Source: Corydoras sp. C115 | Lineage: Eukaryota; Chordata; Actinopteri; Siluriformes; Callichthyidae | DNA: 64,000 nt | Assembly: GCA_019802505.1 (NCBI GenBank) | Contig: JAFMOC010000106.1 | Span: forward strand, 62,001-126,000 | Reading direction: 5' to 3' | Shown: positions 1 through 11,510 of the stretch, piece by piece | How positions within the stretch are numbered: position 1 is the first letter of the stretch | Layout of the letters: the number at the start of each line of letters is the position of its first letter | The notes under the pieces: generated by a model | The model's input: the letters and a program-made list of their open reading frames with translations, nothing else | Told to the model about the DNA's origin: nothing | Database searches by the model: none | Made by a program: the position numbers and the translations under genes

Positions 1-1070
1 AATTTCCATGAATGGACTGCACAGTAAGGGTGAATGAAACATTATGAAAATCAACAGTGTTAACACTGCAAAGAGCAGTAAAGCATTTTAATTCCAAAGC
101 GTAAATGTCATGTTAAACAGTGACAGGCTTCAGGTGGACAGTGTAAAAAAAACAGCAGACCTGTTTTCATTCATCCATTAATGTGAGACGTTGAATTAAT
201 TAATAAACTTGGGTTTGAAACTACAGAGCAGAGTCACGAAATAACCTGAGTTTCTATTCATACAAAGTTATAATCAAAATAAATAAAACACAAATCAAGA
301 TTATTAAAACCGTTCCAATGAACCGGTGTGTGTTTGAATTTATGAGTCGCTTGTTTTTGTTGTTGTTTTTTTTGCCTTTTATTAAAATCCACAAAAGTAG
401 TTTTTTAATTACACATAAGTCATGACCTTTAGCAAGGAATTATATAATATGTAGTTTAAGTGGGATAGGTACAGCAGCACAAATTCACTCTAAATTCACA
501 ACACACAGCAAAATCCCGCATCCTGATGCAGGAAGCATCCTTGATGTTTACTTTCTTCCATGTTGCAAACTGGAACTTTTACAAACACCTTGCAAAATGT
601 GTGTATTGCAGACGTTACAAGTGGCTGTTGGATCGCTTTCATTTTCCAGTTTAAAATAAGCCGCATCCTGCCATAAATTGTGGTCTCTGTTTACGACACC
701 TGTGTGACAGCTGAAATAAAACAAATGGCCGGGTATTTTAGAGTTCACCAAACCCATCCCGATCATTTAAACAATGCCTTGATCGGACAGGACACCGATG
801 TTATGATCTTCTAAACCAGCATCAAACACTCCACGTTATTTGATAGAGTTCCTTCTATGGAATGCAAATGACAACATCAGGGCATGGGGCTGATGAGATG
901 GGTGTCAAGTGAGGCCTGAAAAACCACTACAGACCAGTTTAGAAGGAAGATGGCACTAAACTTGAATACAATTAATAAATAATATCAGAATTTTATTTTT
1001 TTTTAAATTAAGTATAAACATTAATTGCAAATGTGACCTTAAAAATGGTGACATGATGAAATCATCAAAT

Positions 1071-1320
1071 CACACATGGGTGGCATTGTGACTCGGCTGG
1101 ATGATCGCCTCACAGTAAGAAAGGCCTGGGTTTCAATTCCCTTTCTTTGGAATTTGCATGTTCTCACCATAACAGTGTGGGTGTCCTCATAATCATACTA
1201 AATATTTAATATCCCTCAGGATTGAATGTGTTTGTATGTCTGCCATGTGATAAACTGACAACCTGTCCATGGTCATTTCCTGCCTTGCACCCAGTGATAC
1301 ACTGGGATAGGCTCCAGCAA
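1071..1320 (+). mobile_element. Old SINE copy
   Basis: Strongly diverged plus-strand copy of a related SINE: GGTGGCATTGTGACTCGG head, TTTGCATGTTCTC, and CACTGGGATAGGCTCCAGC near the end. Confidence 0.6.
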
Positions 1321-2231
1321 TCACCCATGACTGTAATTAAGCTAAAAAGATGAACATGAATGAACACGAAACACCTTTGCAAATGCTTGAAGATCAGAAG
1401 TACAGGCATTTGAACTTAGAATGATGAGCTGTTGCACAAGCAAATGCCTTTTTACCCAGAAGCATGCCAACTGTATAAATGCAGCAGTAACTCGATTCCA
1501 CTGTGAATAGTGTTGGCTTGATTAGATTTCATATTACTGATATCCAACACCAGGCGTCCCCAAAAGAAGCAGAGGGCATGCCATGCATAATCAATGATCT
1601 GACCTTTTCTCTTTACTTCTTATCTGAAAGGCAGGAATCATTTTAAAACACAGCAGCACTCATTCAGTTCGGTTTTTATCAGATCAGCAGACAACGTTCC
1701 TATTCAGTTATGATCCAGCCATCGTGACATCCATCAGTTATTTTTACATTGTAAACATAAACACAATATCGGTCAAAGAATGACCTATTGTGTCCAAAAA
1801 TGTGTGAGCGTCCCTCTTGTTGCAGTAAAATCAATAAAACTATGTGCATGAACAAAATCATTTGGGCACCAACACATTACGTCACCAGTAATTTTTTTTT
1901 TTCTAAAACCAATTTGCAGGTATTGTTGTTTCTTCACTGGAAAGGCATCATTTTGCACTGTGTCTGTGGGCATTGCTGGCATTCATACAGCCACGCGTTC
2001 GTGAGGTTCAGACACTGAGTTGGTCTGGCTCTAAATCTTGCCTCTAGTTCAGCCGGAAGTGATTTTACAAAAGTAAAGTCAAAATGTGCTTTGTGTATTT
2101 ATTTTAAGGCGTATTTATTTTATAATGGCCAAATAACACCCTTTGAATAGGGCAGTAACTAGCCCCTTCCATACACAGAAGCTAAAAGGCAACAGTAATT
2201 GCCTAGTGTCACTCTGATCAATAGGAAAGCC

Positions 2232-2264
2232 TTTTTTTTTTTTTTTTTGGGGGGGGGGGGGGGG
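2232..2264 (+). repeat. T17-G16 homopolymer junction
   Basis: Seventeen T's run directly into sixteen G's. A minus-strand open frame reading a proline run crosses it and is an artefact. Confidence 0.85.
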
Positions 2265-2389
2265 AGGTTGGAGGGTAGCAGTGAGTACAAACATCTCTTT
2301 TGTTGTAGCAGCATTGATTTCCAAATGCAAAATAACAAGCATTTTAAAAAATATTAACAATCACAATCTAAGTTCTGCATCTTATCATT

Positions 2390-2610
2390 TAGAAAACACC
2401 CTGAACACGTCACCAGTCTATCACAGGACACATATGGACACACCAAAGGCCAGCCACTTTGGGGATTTCCCCTAAAAGAGAAACCTACATGCACACACCT
2501 GGAGAACATGAAAGATATACACAGAAAGGACTTTGTTCAGTCTAGATGGGACCTGAATTTGGGACATTCTTGCTGTGAGGCGTGAGCACGTACCATGAGA
2601 ACATCAAGTT
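2390..2610 (-). mobile_element. Old SINE copy
   Basis: Diverged minus-strand relic: CAGTCTATCACAGGACAC, GGAGAACATGAAA and a final CTTGCTGTGAGGCGTGAGC, typical of this group of tRNA-derived repeats. Confidence 0.6.
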
Positions 2611-3435
2611 ACAGATGTAGTGTATATTATGCACAAGGGCTAATAACAAAATGTCGTAATAACTACAGAAAAGGCTAAAATACTTCCAGCGCACATGGAT
2701 TCAAGTCCAGGATTTTAAAAAATTGTTTACAGTTATTTACATCTAGTCTTACATCCCGCAATCAACTGTTTATAACACATGATTTCTTACTTTAACTCTG
2801 CAGCACAGAAGCCGAGGAGAATTTAGAAGCCAAGAGCAGATTTACTTTATATAAAGACAAAACTTCCAGTTAATTCTGAGTGAAAGGCAAAAGCACAAAA
2901 AAGAAAACAGGATATTATTCCTATGTAACACGATTTCCACACAAACAAAACATTATTCTTTTCCCTAAACTGGTCTGGAGAGTTGGGAGAAAAATCATGG
3001 CCTGTGTCGAGACGGCTGTGGAGAATGAGGTAATATTGTTTAGGAAGCATTGTTTTATTTTATTCGAGTTTCAGTAATTTATAATTATGTCCCACGAGCT
3101 AGCCAGCTTATGACTTAATGTCCCAGCAAGTTCCAGAAGTGAAGTCACTGAAAATGTGTATTATTTACTAAACTTGATGTCATGCTCCAACAAATGCTCT
3201 AATTAGGAGGGTTCACTGTGGGACTGTGGATCGTGCACCACATGATCAGGATGAACTGTGCAAATACAGCAGCAAGTCCTTCATCAGAGCAAATCACATC
3301 AACACATTCAACAGTACGTTTGTTTAAATGTAAAAACAAAAAGCTCATCGCTTCCTAATAGAGAACATGCTCACTGTGTATCTTGCTGACAATCACTGAC
3401 TGTGTGTGTTTTTACCTATCTAAATTTTATGTGCA

Positions 3436-3436
<1 letters not shown>

Positions 3437-3476
<40 letters not shown>
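3437..3476 (+). repeat. (AC)20 microsatellite
   Basis: Pure AC dinucleotide tract. Confidence 0.95.
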
Positions 3477-3479
<3 letters not shown>

Positions 3480-3598
3480 TAAGCCAGATGGGTTTGGGAC
3501 ATACACATCTCCTAGCAACAGGTTTGCTGATTAAGGTTTGCCCCCTGTAACATTAGCCCATCAAGCAGAGCAAGCATGTAAGTGCATATGTGCATATG

Positions 3599-4093
3599 AG
3601 AGAAAGAGAGAGAGAGAGAGAGATTGTGAGCGAGAAAGAGAACAACAGCAAACAAAAAAAAAGTGATGGAAAGAAAAAGTGAGGGAAAAAGAAAAGGGCA
3701 CAAAGTGTGAATGAGTGCAAGTGCAAAAGAAAGAGCGACAGCATGAGCGAGAGAGACAGTACGTGAGAGAGACAAAAACAGAGAGAAAAAATAATAAAGA
3801 AAAAGAGAATGTATGTAAATGAGAGAGGCAAGGATAAAGAGAGAAAGAGGGATAGAAAAAAAGAGAGAAGGAGATAGTGAGCGACAAAGAGACAACTACA
3901 GCAAAGAAGCATGATGGAGGAAAAAAGGGAGGGAGAAAGAAAAGAGCAAGACAAGAGTGTGAATGAAATGAAGAGACAGAGAGTAAATGAGAGAGACAAA
4001 GACAGACAGGAAAAGTAAGAAAAAGTAAGAGAAAGTGTGTGCGAATGAGAGATACAAAGACAGGGACAATGAAAAAGAGAGAGAGAGAGAGAG
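3599..4093 (+). repeat. Purine-rich tandem duplication, 251-bp period
   Basis: Almost wholly A/G on the plus strand. Unit 1 starts GAGATTGTGAGCGAGAAAG at 3620 and unit 2 starts GAGATAGTGAGCGACAAAG at 3871, with later landmarks (AAGAAAAG, GTGTGAATGA, GAGAGACAAA) repeating in the same order. Long open frames on the minus strand here are by-products of the missing stop codons and not genes. Confidence 0.85.
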
Positions 4094-4263
4094 GTGTTAA
4101 AGACTGATATGGAGCATTCCTCTTGTATCTGTCCAGTGAATCAGGACAGTCCAAACACTGCGAGTAAACAGTGTCACTTTGTTTCACTCGTGTTTGTCTG
4201 GCTACTGTATGACACACTCCTGTGGCTGCTGTTATGGCAGCTTTACGTACAGCTTTCAGCTCT

Positions 4264-4288
4264 ACACACACACACACACACACACACC
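4264..4288 (+). repeat. (AC)12 microsatellite
   Basis: Pure AC tract just right of the purine-rich duplication. Confidence 0.9.
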
Positions 4289-4642
4289 ACATTTCCAATG
4301 GTTTTTCCACTTTTCCACAGTTCTTTCTACCGTTTTTTTCTGTCTAGTTTTGTTTATATTTTTCTGAGACCATTTTGATGAAACCCACAAGCCGTGGACA
4401 GAGGCTGCCAATGCAATGCCCATAAAAACTTTACTGAACCACATATGGCAACTGGCAGACAGGAAAGGAAACAAGCCTGCAGAAGTGAACTGTAAAGGGT
4501 TTCGCTCCATTCGGTTTTCAACTTTGAAAAAGTAAGTAGGTATTTTCTAGAGCTAATCAACCCACAGCAATAGTCATCCGTGTTAATTAAACATGAACAA
4601 TATAGAACCTTTCCAAGATTTGAAACCATTAGACTCAAATAG

Positions 4643-4700
4643 GGTGTGGTAGCTCAATGGTTAGAGTGTTGAGCAATCAATCAAAAGGTTCTGAAGGCAA
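4643..4700 (+). mobile_element. tRNA-like SINE head fragment
   Basis: TGGTAGCTCAATGGTTAGAG followed by a CAATCAATCAAAAGGTTCT resembles a degraded tRNA-derived SINE head; the B box is poor. Not a functional tRNA. Confidence 0.4.
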
Positions 4701-5085
4701 TCAGATCTCAGGTAAATAGATGGATGGGATGGTGGATTGATGGCTGTATAAAATGCTGTATAAATGGGTGATATATTAATACAGAACTTGTGGATTGTGA
4801 AGGGATAAATAGATGGATAAATACATTGATGGATTCGGAGAATAAAAAAGTGTTGTTGGTGGGCAGATGGGTGGATGAGTAAAAACTATTGGTGGGTCGG
4901 TGTAACTATGTGTGGATGGTTTAGTGGTGTATTTGGCGAAGGAGTGTGTAGGTGATGAATGGGTGGCCGGAGTGGTGGTTGGGAAAATAAAGCTGTGCAT
5001 ACATGAGTAGACAGCATGCATGGACAATAACTGGATAAACAAAAGGCTATATGGCTGGATGGGTGGGTAGTTAGGTGGGAGGATG
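4695..5085 (+). repeat. Degenerate GGAT-type G-rich repeat
   Basis: About 390 bp with many imperfect GGATGGATGG/GGGTGG units separated by short AT spacers. Strand-biased: G on plus, C on minus. Open frames on the minus strand (Pro/Thr/His/Ser-rich) follow from this composition. Confidence 0.7.
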
Positions 5086-5128
5086 TGACTGAACTCACCA
5101 TCTTCCCTTTAAACCCATATATTGAACT

Positions 5129-5216
5129 ATGTGTTATTGATTGATACTGATTGAGGAGCCACAGTTTCATCTGAAAATGAAACATCCATGTGTTATTGAT
5201 TGAGGAACCACAGCAG
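5129..5216 (+). repeat. Short imperfect tandem duplication, about 60-bp period
   Basis: ATGTGTTATTGATTGA...GAGGAGCCACAG at 5129 is repeated as ATGTGTTATTGATTGAGGAACCACAG at 5189. Confidence 0.6.
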
Positions 5217-6124
5217 CCAAAATCTGTCCCTTTCCCATATTAATACGTAGTGGTTTAGCCCATATTTTATAACACTGTCAGACTTCGATGCACTACAGGC
5301 ACTATTCAACAAGCACCAACAGGATCACACCCACCACCATACCGCCTTAGGCGGTACAAATCCTCACTGGCACAGTTCACACATGCTCAGTGATGTTGAT
5401 TCAGTATGGCATTTTACACCAACACTTCATCTGCCCCAAAAAAAGCAACAACTGCATTAACAATGTTCCAATGAGGGTTTCCCTTCGGTGGTCAAGCGAA
5501 CATAATCAAGATTTTATTCAGTTAGGATCACAACATGTCAACAGCAGACACAAAAATATAAACATCTCATAACCAGGATGATGAGACTTTTTTTTATATG
5601 ATGCTAAACAAAGACTATAATAATTTCCAGAGCAGGAGCTTCTACCAAAATAAACAAATAATGGAAGAAATATGTGTAGTGCACCCTGCTCATAGCAATG
5701 TAAACCTGCACACACTTGCATACTTTCCCACACACAGACGTGTAGCAACTAAGGCAGATCCCTGACTTTTTCCAGGTTGAATAGACGGGTTGGAGTAGAG
5801 GTTTAACAGCAGGCACGAGCGAGTCAGGACAAGATTATAGAGGAATGTATGTTACGGATAATAGAGCCAAATGTATCCATCACACATGTATACACATATG
5901 TTCACTCACGCACACCAACGGCTCTTTAAAGGGGCCACATCGTCATCTGGGATGAAGTGAATGAGGAAAGTACCAGAAGGATTAAACACTACAATGAGAA
6001 TGAAACACAGCCCAAAATAACATTAGCAGTAATGTAAAGATAATTGCCAAATATGTAGTTGAAGTTAACAACATACGTTGAACTATAGCAGTACATGTTA
6101 TATGTACATATGATACTAGGACTG

Positions 6125-6215
6125 TGTACAACAGTAGGATTGTGATTAAGAAATCAGCCTTGCGACCTGAAGGTCCCTGGTTAAATTCCCATTCCCACCA
6201 AGTATGAAATAATTT
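6125..6215 (+). mobile_element. SINE family C head fragment
   Basis: GGATTGTGATTAAGAAATCAG and GCGACCTGAAGGTCCCTGG match the head and B-box region of the family C element at 35750. The 3' part is absent. Confidence 0.65.
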
Positions 6216-6790
6216 TTTCCAATCATCACAATGAAACAATCACTGTCAAATTAATTAAGCATGTGATGTGCAGTGTTGTGTGGGTTCCTACCAGCTGATC
6301 CAGCAAACCAGTGACAAGGTAATACTCCTGTCAGCACCATGAAAATTAATGTCATAATTATGTTATCTAATTACTAAGATTAGCTTTGGTTTTTGACTAA
6401 TCTGGAAAATGACTAAATAAAGCCAGTAATTTAATATTACTGAATCGGGTGCTCCTCTAGTTCACTTCGCCCCAGAAGCTTAAGCAATAACAGTTTTGGC
6501 TTCTGCTGTTTCAGGGTTGTTGTTGATGGTGCATGCGTGTGGCACCGGTCCGGAGGTCACAGGGTTCATGAACTGAGGAGGCGACTGAGTCAGTCTTAGC
6601 ATCGGTTAATAACCATTGAGAAAAGTTTGATGAAAAATGTTTTAGCATTATCACCAAATCTTACTTCAAAGATGTTTTCCACAAGTCAAAGTACATTAGA
6701 GAGAATTGCCAGCTGTTAATGTTAATGAGTATAAAAGAACACCAAATTGCTTATGAGAAACTAAAAGTGATCTGGTCCAGTACAATTAAC

Positions 6791-7132
6791 CATCCATCCA
6801 TTATCTTCCGCTTTATCCTCTATTAGGGTCGCAGGGGGTTCCTCATGCCCATCCAGGGGAGAATGTTTCAGGCGCTGGGCAGATGCACCCAGGACAGGGT
6901 GCCAGTCTATCGCTGGGCACACTCACTCACACAAACACACTCCATATGGGGCAATTTGGAGAATTGACCTTGTTCCGTGTTTTTGGACTGTGGGAGGAAA
7001 TCGGAGAACCTGGAGGAAACCCACGCAGACACGGGGAGAACATGGAAACTCCACCCAGATGGGGATTCGAACCGGGAATCCCTAGTGCTGAGAGGTGAAC
7101 ATGCCACTACGTAACCACTAAGACACCATGCC
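6791..7132 (-). mobile_element. tRNA-derived SINE (family A), full length
   Basis: Minus-strand copy of the window's dominant SINE. Its head has a tRNA-like A box (GTGTCTTAGTGGTTACG) and B box (GGTTCGAATCC). The body contains GTTCTCCCCGTGT and TTTCCTCC, and the tail reads GGATAAAGCGGAAGATAATGG followed by ATGG repeats. The resemblance to catfish Mermaid-type SINEs is from memory. Confidence 0.85.
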
Positions 7133-7139
7133 GAATTAT

Positions 7140-7333
7140 TCATTCATTCATTATTTCCCGCTTTATCCTCTATTAGGGTCGCAGTGGGGTTTCCCATGCC
7201 CATCCAGGCATGGGGAACCATCTCGGGCGCTGGGCAGATAGACCCAGGACAGGGGTCCACCCAGATGGGGATTCGAACCGGGAATCCCTAGCGCTGAGAG
7301 GCGAACGTGCTAACCACTAAGCCACTGTGCCGC
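7140..7333 (-). mobile_element. SINE family A copy with internal deletion, nested at edge of neighbour
   Basis: A second minus-strand SINE lies directly next to the one at 6791, lacking the central part between the CCTGTCCTGGGTCT region and the B-box region. It is flanked by the 13-bp direct repeat CATGCCGAATTAT at 7127-7139 and 7333-7345, which includes the last bases of the first SINE. It therefore inserted into the boundary of that copy. Confidence 0.85.
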
Positions 7334-8058
7334 ATGCCGAATTATAACTCAGCTAAATTTATCTAACTACACAGCATCCCTAACTCCAAAACAAACCCAT
7401 ATGGCTGTTGTTTTCAAACAAACAGGGGCATTTAACAACATTGGAGGTCACTTATGGTCCGTCAAATGTCCCTGTCCGGCCTCCATGAGATCAAAAAAAG
7501 GTTAGAAATCTAGTCTTCTTCCAATGCAGGTCAGTGAAGTTGTATTGTGTGCATGGTGAAAGCTGTATTGCTATAATTAAAAATTATATTTAGCATACTC
7601 AGAACTGGTCTAACGTATCGTCCTGGTCAGTGCTAGTCTCATGTTGGTTTAATATATACGTTATAAAATTATAAAAATAGAGGGTTGGAGGAAAACTTGG
7701 ATAATGATCATGGTTGACAAATGATCAAGACTGTAGTTCAGCTGGTTCCTCCGTAACATACTAACATGCATAAAAGCTTCTGCAAAATGATTAAAATCTG
7801 AATTTAATGTAGCAACAGACCCGAGCTAAATTTTAGGAAATACTTGCATACTGGTGCAACAAGTAATTGCTTTATTGGGTGTTTTGCCCAGTGCTGCTCA
7901 ACAAAACAGTAGTAAATGCTTTATCATCTCTGTAAACAGTAGAGTTTGTGCACGTGACCTGCTGGTGTAGCCCAGAGTAACACTTAGCATCATTAAGGCC
8001 TTAGTGCTCTGTTAGTGTATAAACAATTTAACATGGTGGCCAAGCTTGCAGTAGCTGA

Positions 8059-8090
8059 ACACACACACACACACACACACCCACACACAC
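8059..8090 (+). repeat. (AC)n microsatellite
   Basis: AC tract with one CC interruption. Confidence 0.9.
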
Positions 8091-9261
8091 CTGTCTGACA
8101 GTTTACAAGTCATTTTCTGAATTTATTACCTGTGACAACGCATCTCAGAATCACACCTTGCTTGATCTACACATTGGTGTGATTTCTTGTTATCAATGAC
8201 AATTTATTACAATCAATTACATAGCTGGATTTAAGCGAGCACTGCGGTCATGTGGTCCAGTTAACCCACTTCAATGCTGCAGTTAAACTTGTCTTCTGTA
8301 AGTTTAAAATAACTGTGAAATATCGCAAATAGGTCAGGACTGCTTCATAAAAACAGAACCATGGAATTTTTCCCCCCTTACATTTCCAATAACTTTACAT
8401 GCAGTAAATCAATTTATTTTAAATGAAGTAACTATTAACTAATGATCTACCAATATAGCTTATTTTACTACGCCACTAAATGTTTGTAGCATAAACATAT
8501 TAATTTGCCATATAATTACATTTAATATTTAAAGAAACCAATGATTGACAGTTCTAGAATGAACACTGATATTGGGTGTGGTGTTTGTATGTACATTTAA
8601 CATTCTGTCTCTCAGTATTTCTCTCTGCATGCTTCTGTTGTTGCTCCTGACAGCATTTGTTTCTGTTTGTAAGCAAGACATACCCACATCTAAACTGGAT
8701 GGAGGCGATGATGTATTGTGACGCCATCTCACCCACAAACGGTCTGAACACGAGCAGTGGGCAGTTCTGGTCATATGAGGAACCTTTATAGGCAATTTTA
8801 ACTGAACTCCAGCCTCAATTCAGAGCAACTGTATCGACAAACTAAGAGCAAATCAGCACGAACCCATCCACTCTCTGCCGCGAGGCCATGTTTACCCTGG
8901 ACCTGATTGACGTATTGGTGTTTTTATAATAACACTGATTCAGCACTCCAGCTGAGCCAGCCAGTGGAGGAGAGAGGCCAATAAAGTACAACAGGAACAT
9001 ACAGATGCTTGTTAGTAAATAAGTACATTTTGAATCTTACACACCATAAAACCAACACAAAATATAATGCTGTTGGATCAATTATCTGGTAAAAGGTTAA
9101 GATTGGTTGGTTGTTTTTTATTTTCCAGATGTTATATCCATTAGAAAACACAGAAAAATCTTTAGTCTGGAGAGTTTAGCTTTGTGCTTTATAGAGATAC
9201 ATCTAACTCTAATGTGAGTTTGTTCACAATAGTTCAATGTAAACCAAAACTCTCCATCACA

Positions 9262-9560
9262 TCTATATCTTCTCAATCAGTAGTAAAGTTGGGGGTCTTT
9301 CCTGGTCCGAATCCCAATCTGGATGAAGTTTCCATGTTGTCCCGGTGTCCACATGGGTTTCCCCCAGTCCCAAAATATGGATTTAAGGTGCAAGAAGTTG
9401 GCTGCTCTAAATTGCTCCTACATAGTGCATGTGTGAGTGTGTACCCAGTGATGCATTAGTACGTGTATCTGCCCAGCGCCCGAAACCTGCTACCCTGAAT
9501 GGGCATGGGAAACCCTTCCAGCTACCCTAGTAGTGGATTAAGTGGAAGATTATGTATGGT
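9262..9560 (+). mobile_element. Old SINE family A copy
   Basis: Diverged plus-strand copy; TGTCTATCTGCCCAGCGCC-like core, GAATGGGCATGGGAAACCC and a GGATTAAGTGGAAGAT tail remain. The tRNA head is degraded. Confidence 0.75.
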
Positions 9561-10012
9561 CGCACATGGCTTCACCTTGAGCTTAAACATCACATGTTCA
9601 TATTTTACAACAACTAGGAACTTGTTAAAAGTTATATTTAAGTGTGATAATACAAATTTATACAGCTCGGTTTTACTGCTTTAAATATAAACGTGTTATT
9701 GTATGGCAGCTTGTAAGGCAGCTGAACTGATCTCATTACGTCACTCAGCATACCAAGAATGAGCAGGACTGAGCTCTTACATAATTCATATCAAGTTGAA
9801 CATTAAAGCACCAAAGTCTAATCAAGTCTAAGTGATGTAATGTTTACTTAAATGGAGAATCAGTGCATGGCACATACCCCACCCCACCCCCACAACACTT
9901 ACTTAACATGAGGTAAAAGGTAAAACAAACTTGCCCCAATGAAGAGGGTAACTCGACACTAAGGTGCGCTTACATCACCGTCGACAGGTGGCCCGTTACC
10001 ACAGCAACTCAC

Positions 10013-10175
10013 CTTGACGACAGGGTGTCCGCCAGAGGCTGCTTTGACGGCTCCTCGGCTGCCCTCGGTCTCGTAGTGTGCTCTGTGGTGGGCTTTGGGA
10101 TGTACCTCAATCTTCAGCTCAAACTGACCATACTGACTTGGCAAGGGCCAATCCAGGGGGGGAAGGGAGGACGTT
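10013..10175 (-). CDS. nfatc3: NFATC3 coding exon 3 (start of Rel-homology DNA-binding domain)
   Basis: Encodes residues 419-472, from TSSLPPLDWPLP to GGHPVVK. This is the first part of the Rel-homology region and includes the DNA-contacting recognition loop RAHYETEGSRGAVK (about 449-462), nearly invariant among NFATs. The exon is 163 nt (one base completing Arg418, then 54 codons). The donor is a perfect AAG|GTGAGT at 10012-10007. The acceptor is TGTGTGTAG|A at 10176; the region before it is a (TG)n microsatellite instead of a pyrimidine tract. The open frame upstream of 10175, a Cys-Val repeat, is intronic TG repeat and not protein. The next exon, which would begin with the rest of the Rel domain, was not found between 1 and 10012. 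Confidence 0.95.
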
Positions 10176-10177
10176 CT

Positions 10178-10187
10178 ACACACACAG

Positions 10188-10238
<51 letters not shown>
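10178..10238 (+). repeat. (CA)n microsatellite at the NFATC3 exon 3 acceptor
   Basis: Pure (CA)24 at 10191-10238 plus a short CA run at 10179-10185, separated by GATA. In the transcript it reads as (TG)24 TATCTGTGTGTAG directly before exon 3, taking the place of a polypyrimidine tract. Confidence 0.95.
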
Positions 10239-10239
<1 letters not shown>

Positions 10240-11284
10240 TATTATGATTTTCACCCACTTTCAGATATCACATCTACCATTTTCTGTAGTAATTAATATG
10301 TCACCCTTTTATGCAAATATGTGTTGCTCTGTGTTCACTGAATCCTTTGTGTTGTTTTTGGACATTTAAAAGTCGTAATACTAATATTGATACAACGCAC
10401 CTAATGCTACTGTTAATCGCCATTAAGCCGCAAAAAAGGCAGTCGTATCACACCATATTATTGCCTTCATGTTTAAAGAATGACCACGAAAACAATAAAA
10501 CAGTAGTGCAACTATACAACAAGAAAACATTCAGTGATATTTGGAACATAACTCGTAAAGATCCTTGTATTTCATATAACTGAAGTGATGGTCAGGACAA
10601 AAAAAAAAAACAGATCAGTTTCTGATCATATTTATTGACCACAGGAGATGTATATGTGGAAACCCACATTTACTTGTAAAATCACACGATATGGATAATT
10701 CTAAAATGGCGCCAACTACAAAATGACGACACCCCTTCAGTAGTCCACACCTGCAAGTGCGAAAGTGCAATGATTCTTGAGAAACACTTGTGCTTAATGA
10801 AGTAGTGGTTGCAGACTAACTGTCCTTTGGTAAAAGAAAAGCGATCTTAAATTACGTTAGGGGATTTGCCCACACTCAAGCTTTTTACCCCAGATACCCC
10901 AAGTTGAATCAGGCGCAAGTGATCGTTCTGGGAAATTATAAGTGGTGTATGCAAAACACATGCATGGCAATAATGGCGAAGCAGCTACTAAATGGCAGTG
11001 CTACATGGTCAAGTAAAGAAGCAGACCATGAATCACCGGGCATGGGACTCCCCAGTGTGCACATACGCATCTTGTGTACTCGAGTAGAGACGCACTGAGT
11101 CACAGAGTTGAAACAACCAGCTGAATCACAATCAAGTACAACAGACTAGAATAAATAATCATTACCAATACGAATATGATGCTCTAATAATTATACATTT
11201 TGTCCTTATGAGTGTGTATATATGAAGTAGGCTTACTTTTAGGACAGATTTAGTTTATTTAAGTGTATTCATAGGTTTAATATG

Positions 11285-11510
11285 AAACAGAAGGGCGGCT
11301 GGTGGCCTAGTGTTTAGCACTCGTTGTGTTGTACCTCATGATCTTCAAATCCATGTTCTCCCCATGGGTTTCCTCCCACAGTCCAAAAACATGGATTTAA
11401 GGTAAATCGGATGCTCTAAATTGTCCCTATATAGTGTGTGTGCGTGTGGCCAGCGATAGATTGCCCCTCCCCCACACTGCAACCCTACTGGATGGATGGA
11501 AATCAAAGAG
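11285..11510 (+). mobile_element. Old SINE copy
   Basis: Plus-strand relic with GGCGGCTGGTGGCCTAGTG head, GTTCTCCCCATGGGTTTCC body and CCAGCGATAGATTG. The part near the B box and tail is reduced. Confidence 0.7.

Larger units (their letters stand above)
1..10012 (-). other. nfatc3: Start of NFATC3 intron 3 (continues beyond position 1)
   Basis: Everything left of the GTGAGT donor at 10012 should be intron 3 unless a small exon was missed. I looked on the minus strand for the next Rel-domain exon (expected to contain FIGTADD and HAFYQVHRITGK) and did not see it. The contents are SINE copies, a purine-rich tandem duplication at 3599-4093, a degenerate GGAT repeat at 4695-5085 and microsatellites. 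The stretches 1-1070, 1320-2220, 2600-3430, 5220-6120, 7350-8050 and 8100-9260 hold AT-rich unique sequence; 8690-8930 is slightly GC-richer but unrecognised. Confidence 0.75.

Noticed and set aside
3512..4310. Long minus-strand open frames (127, 148 and 249 codons) rich in Ser, Leu and Phe
   Set aside because: All three frames are open because the strand is nearly pure pyrimidine and lacks stop codons. The composition follows the CT repeat; there are no splice sites or family similarity.
6883..7143. Open frames of 60-118 codons within SINE copies (also at 22583, 25633, 40399, 40770)
   Set aside because: The same translated phrases recur at every SINE copy; they are repeat sequence, not genes.
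1..10012. Search for the next NFATC3 Rel-domain exon
   Set aside because: No minus-strand sequence resembling FIGTADD or HAFYQVHRITGK was seen by eye, so I assume it lies outside the window; a tblastn would settle it.
9959..10258. Treating the 99-codon open frame as one protein with a Cys-Val repeat N-terminus
   Set aside because: The Cys-Val stretch is the intronic TG microsatellite; only 10013-10175 is exon, bounded by AG and GTGAGT.
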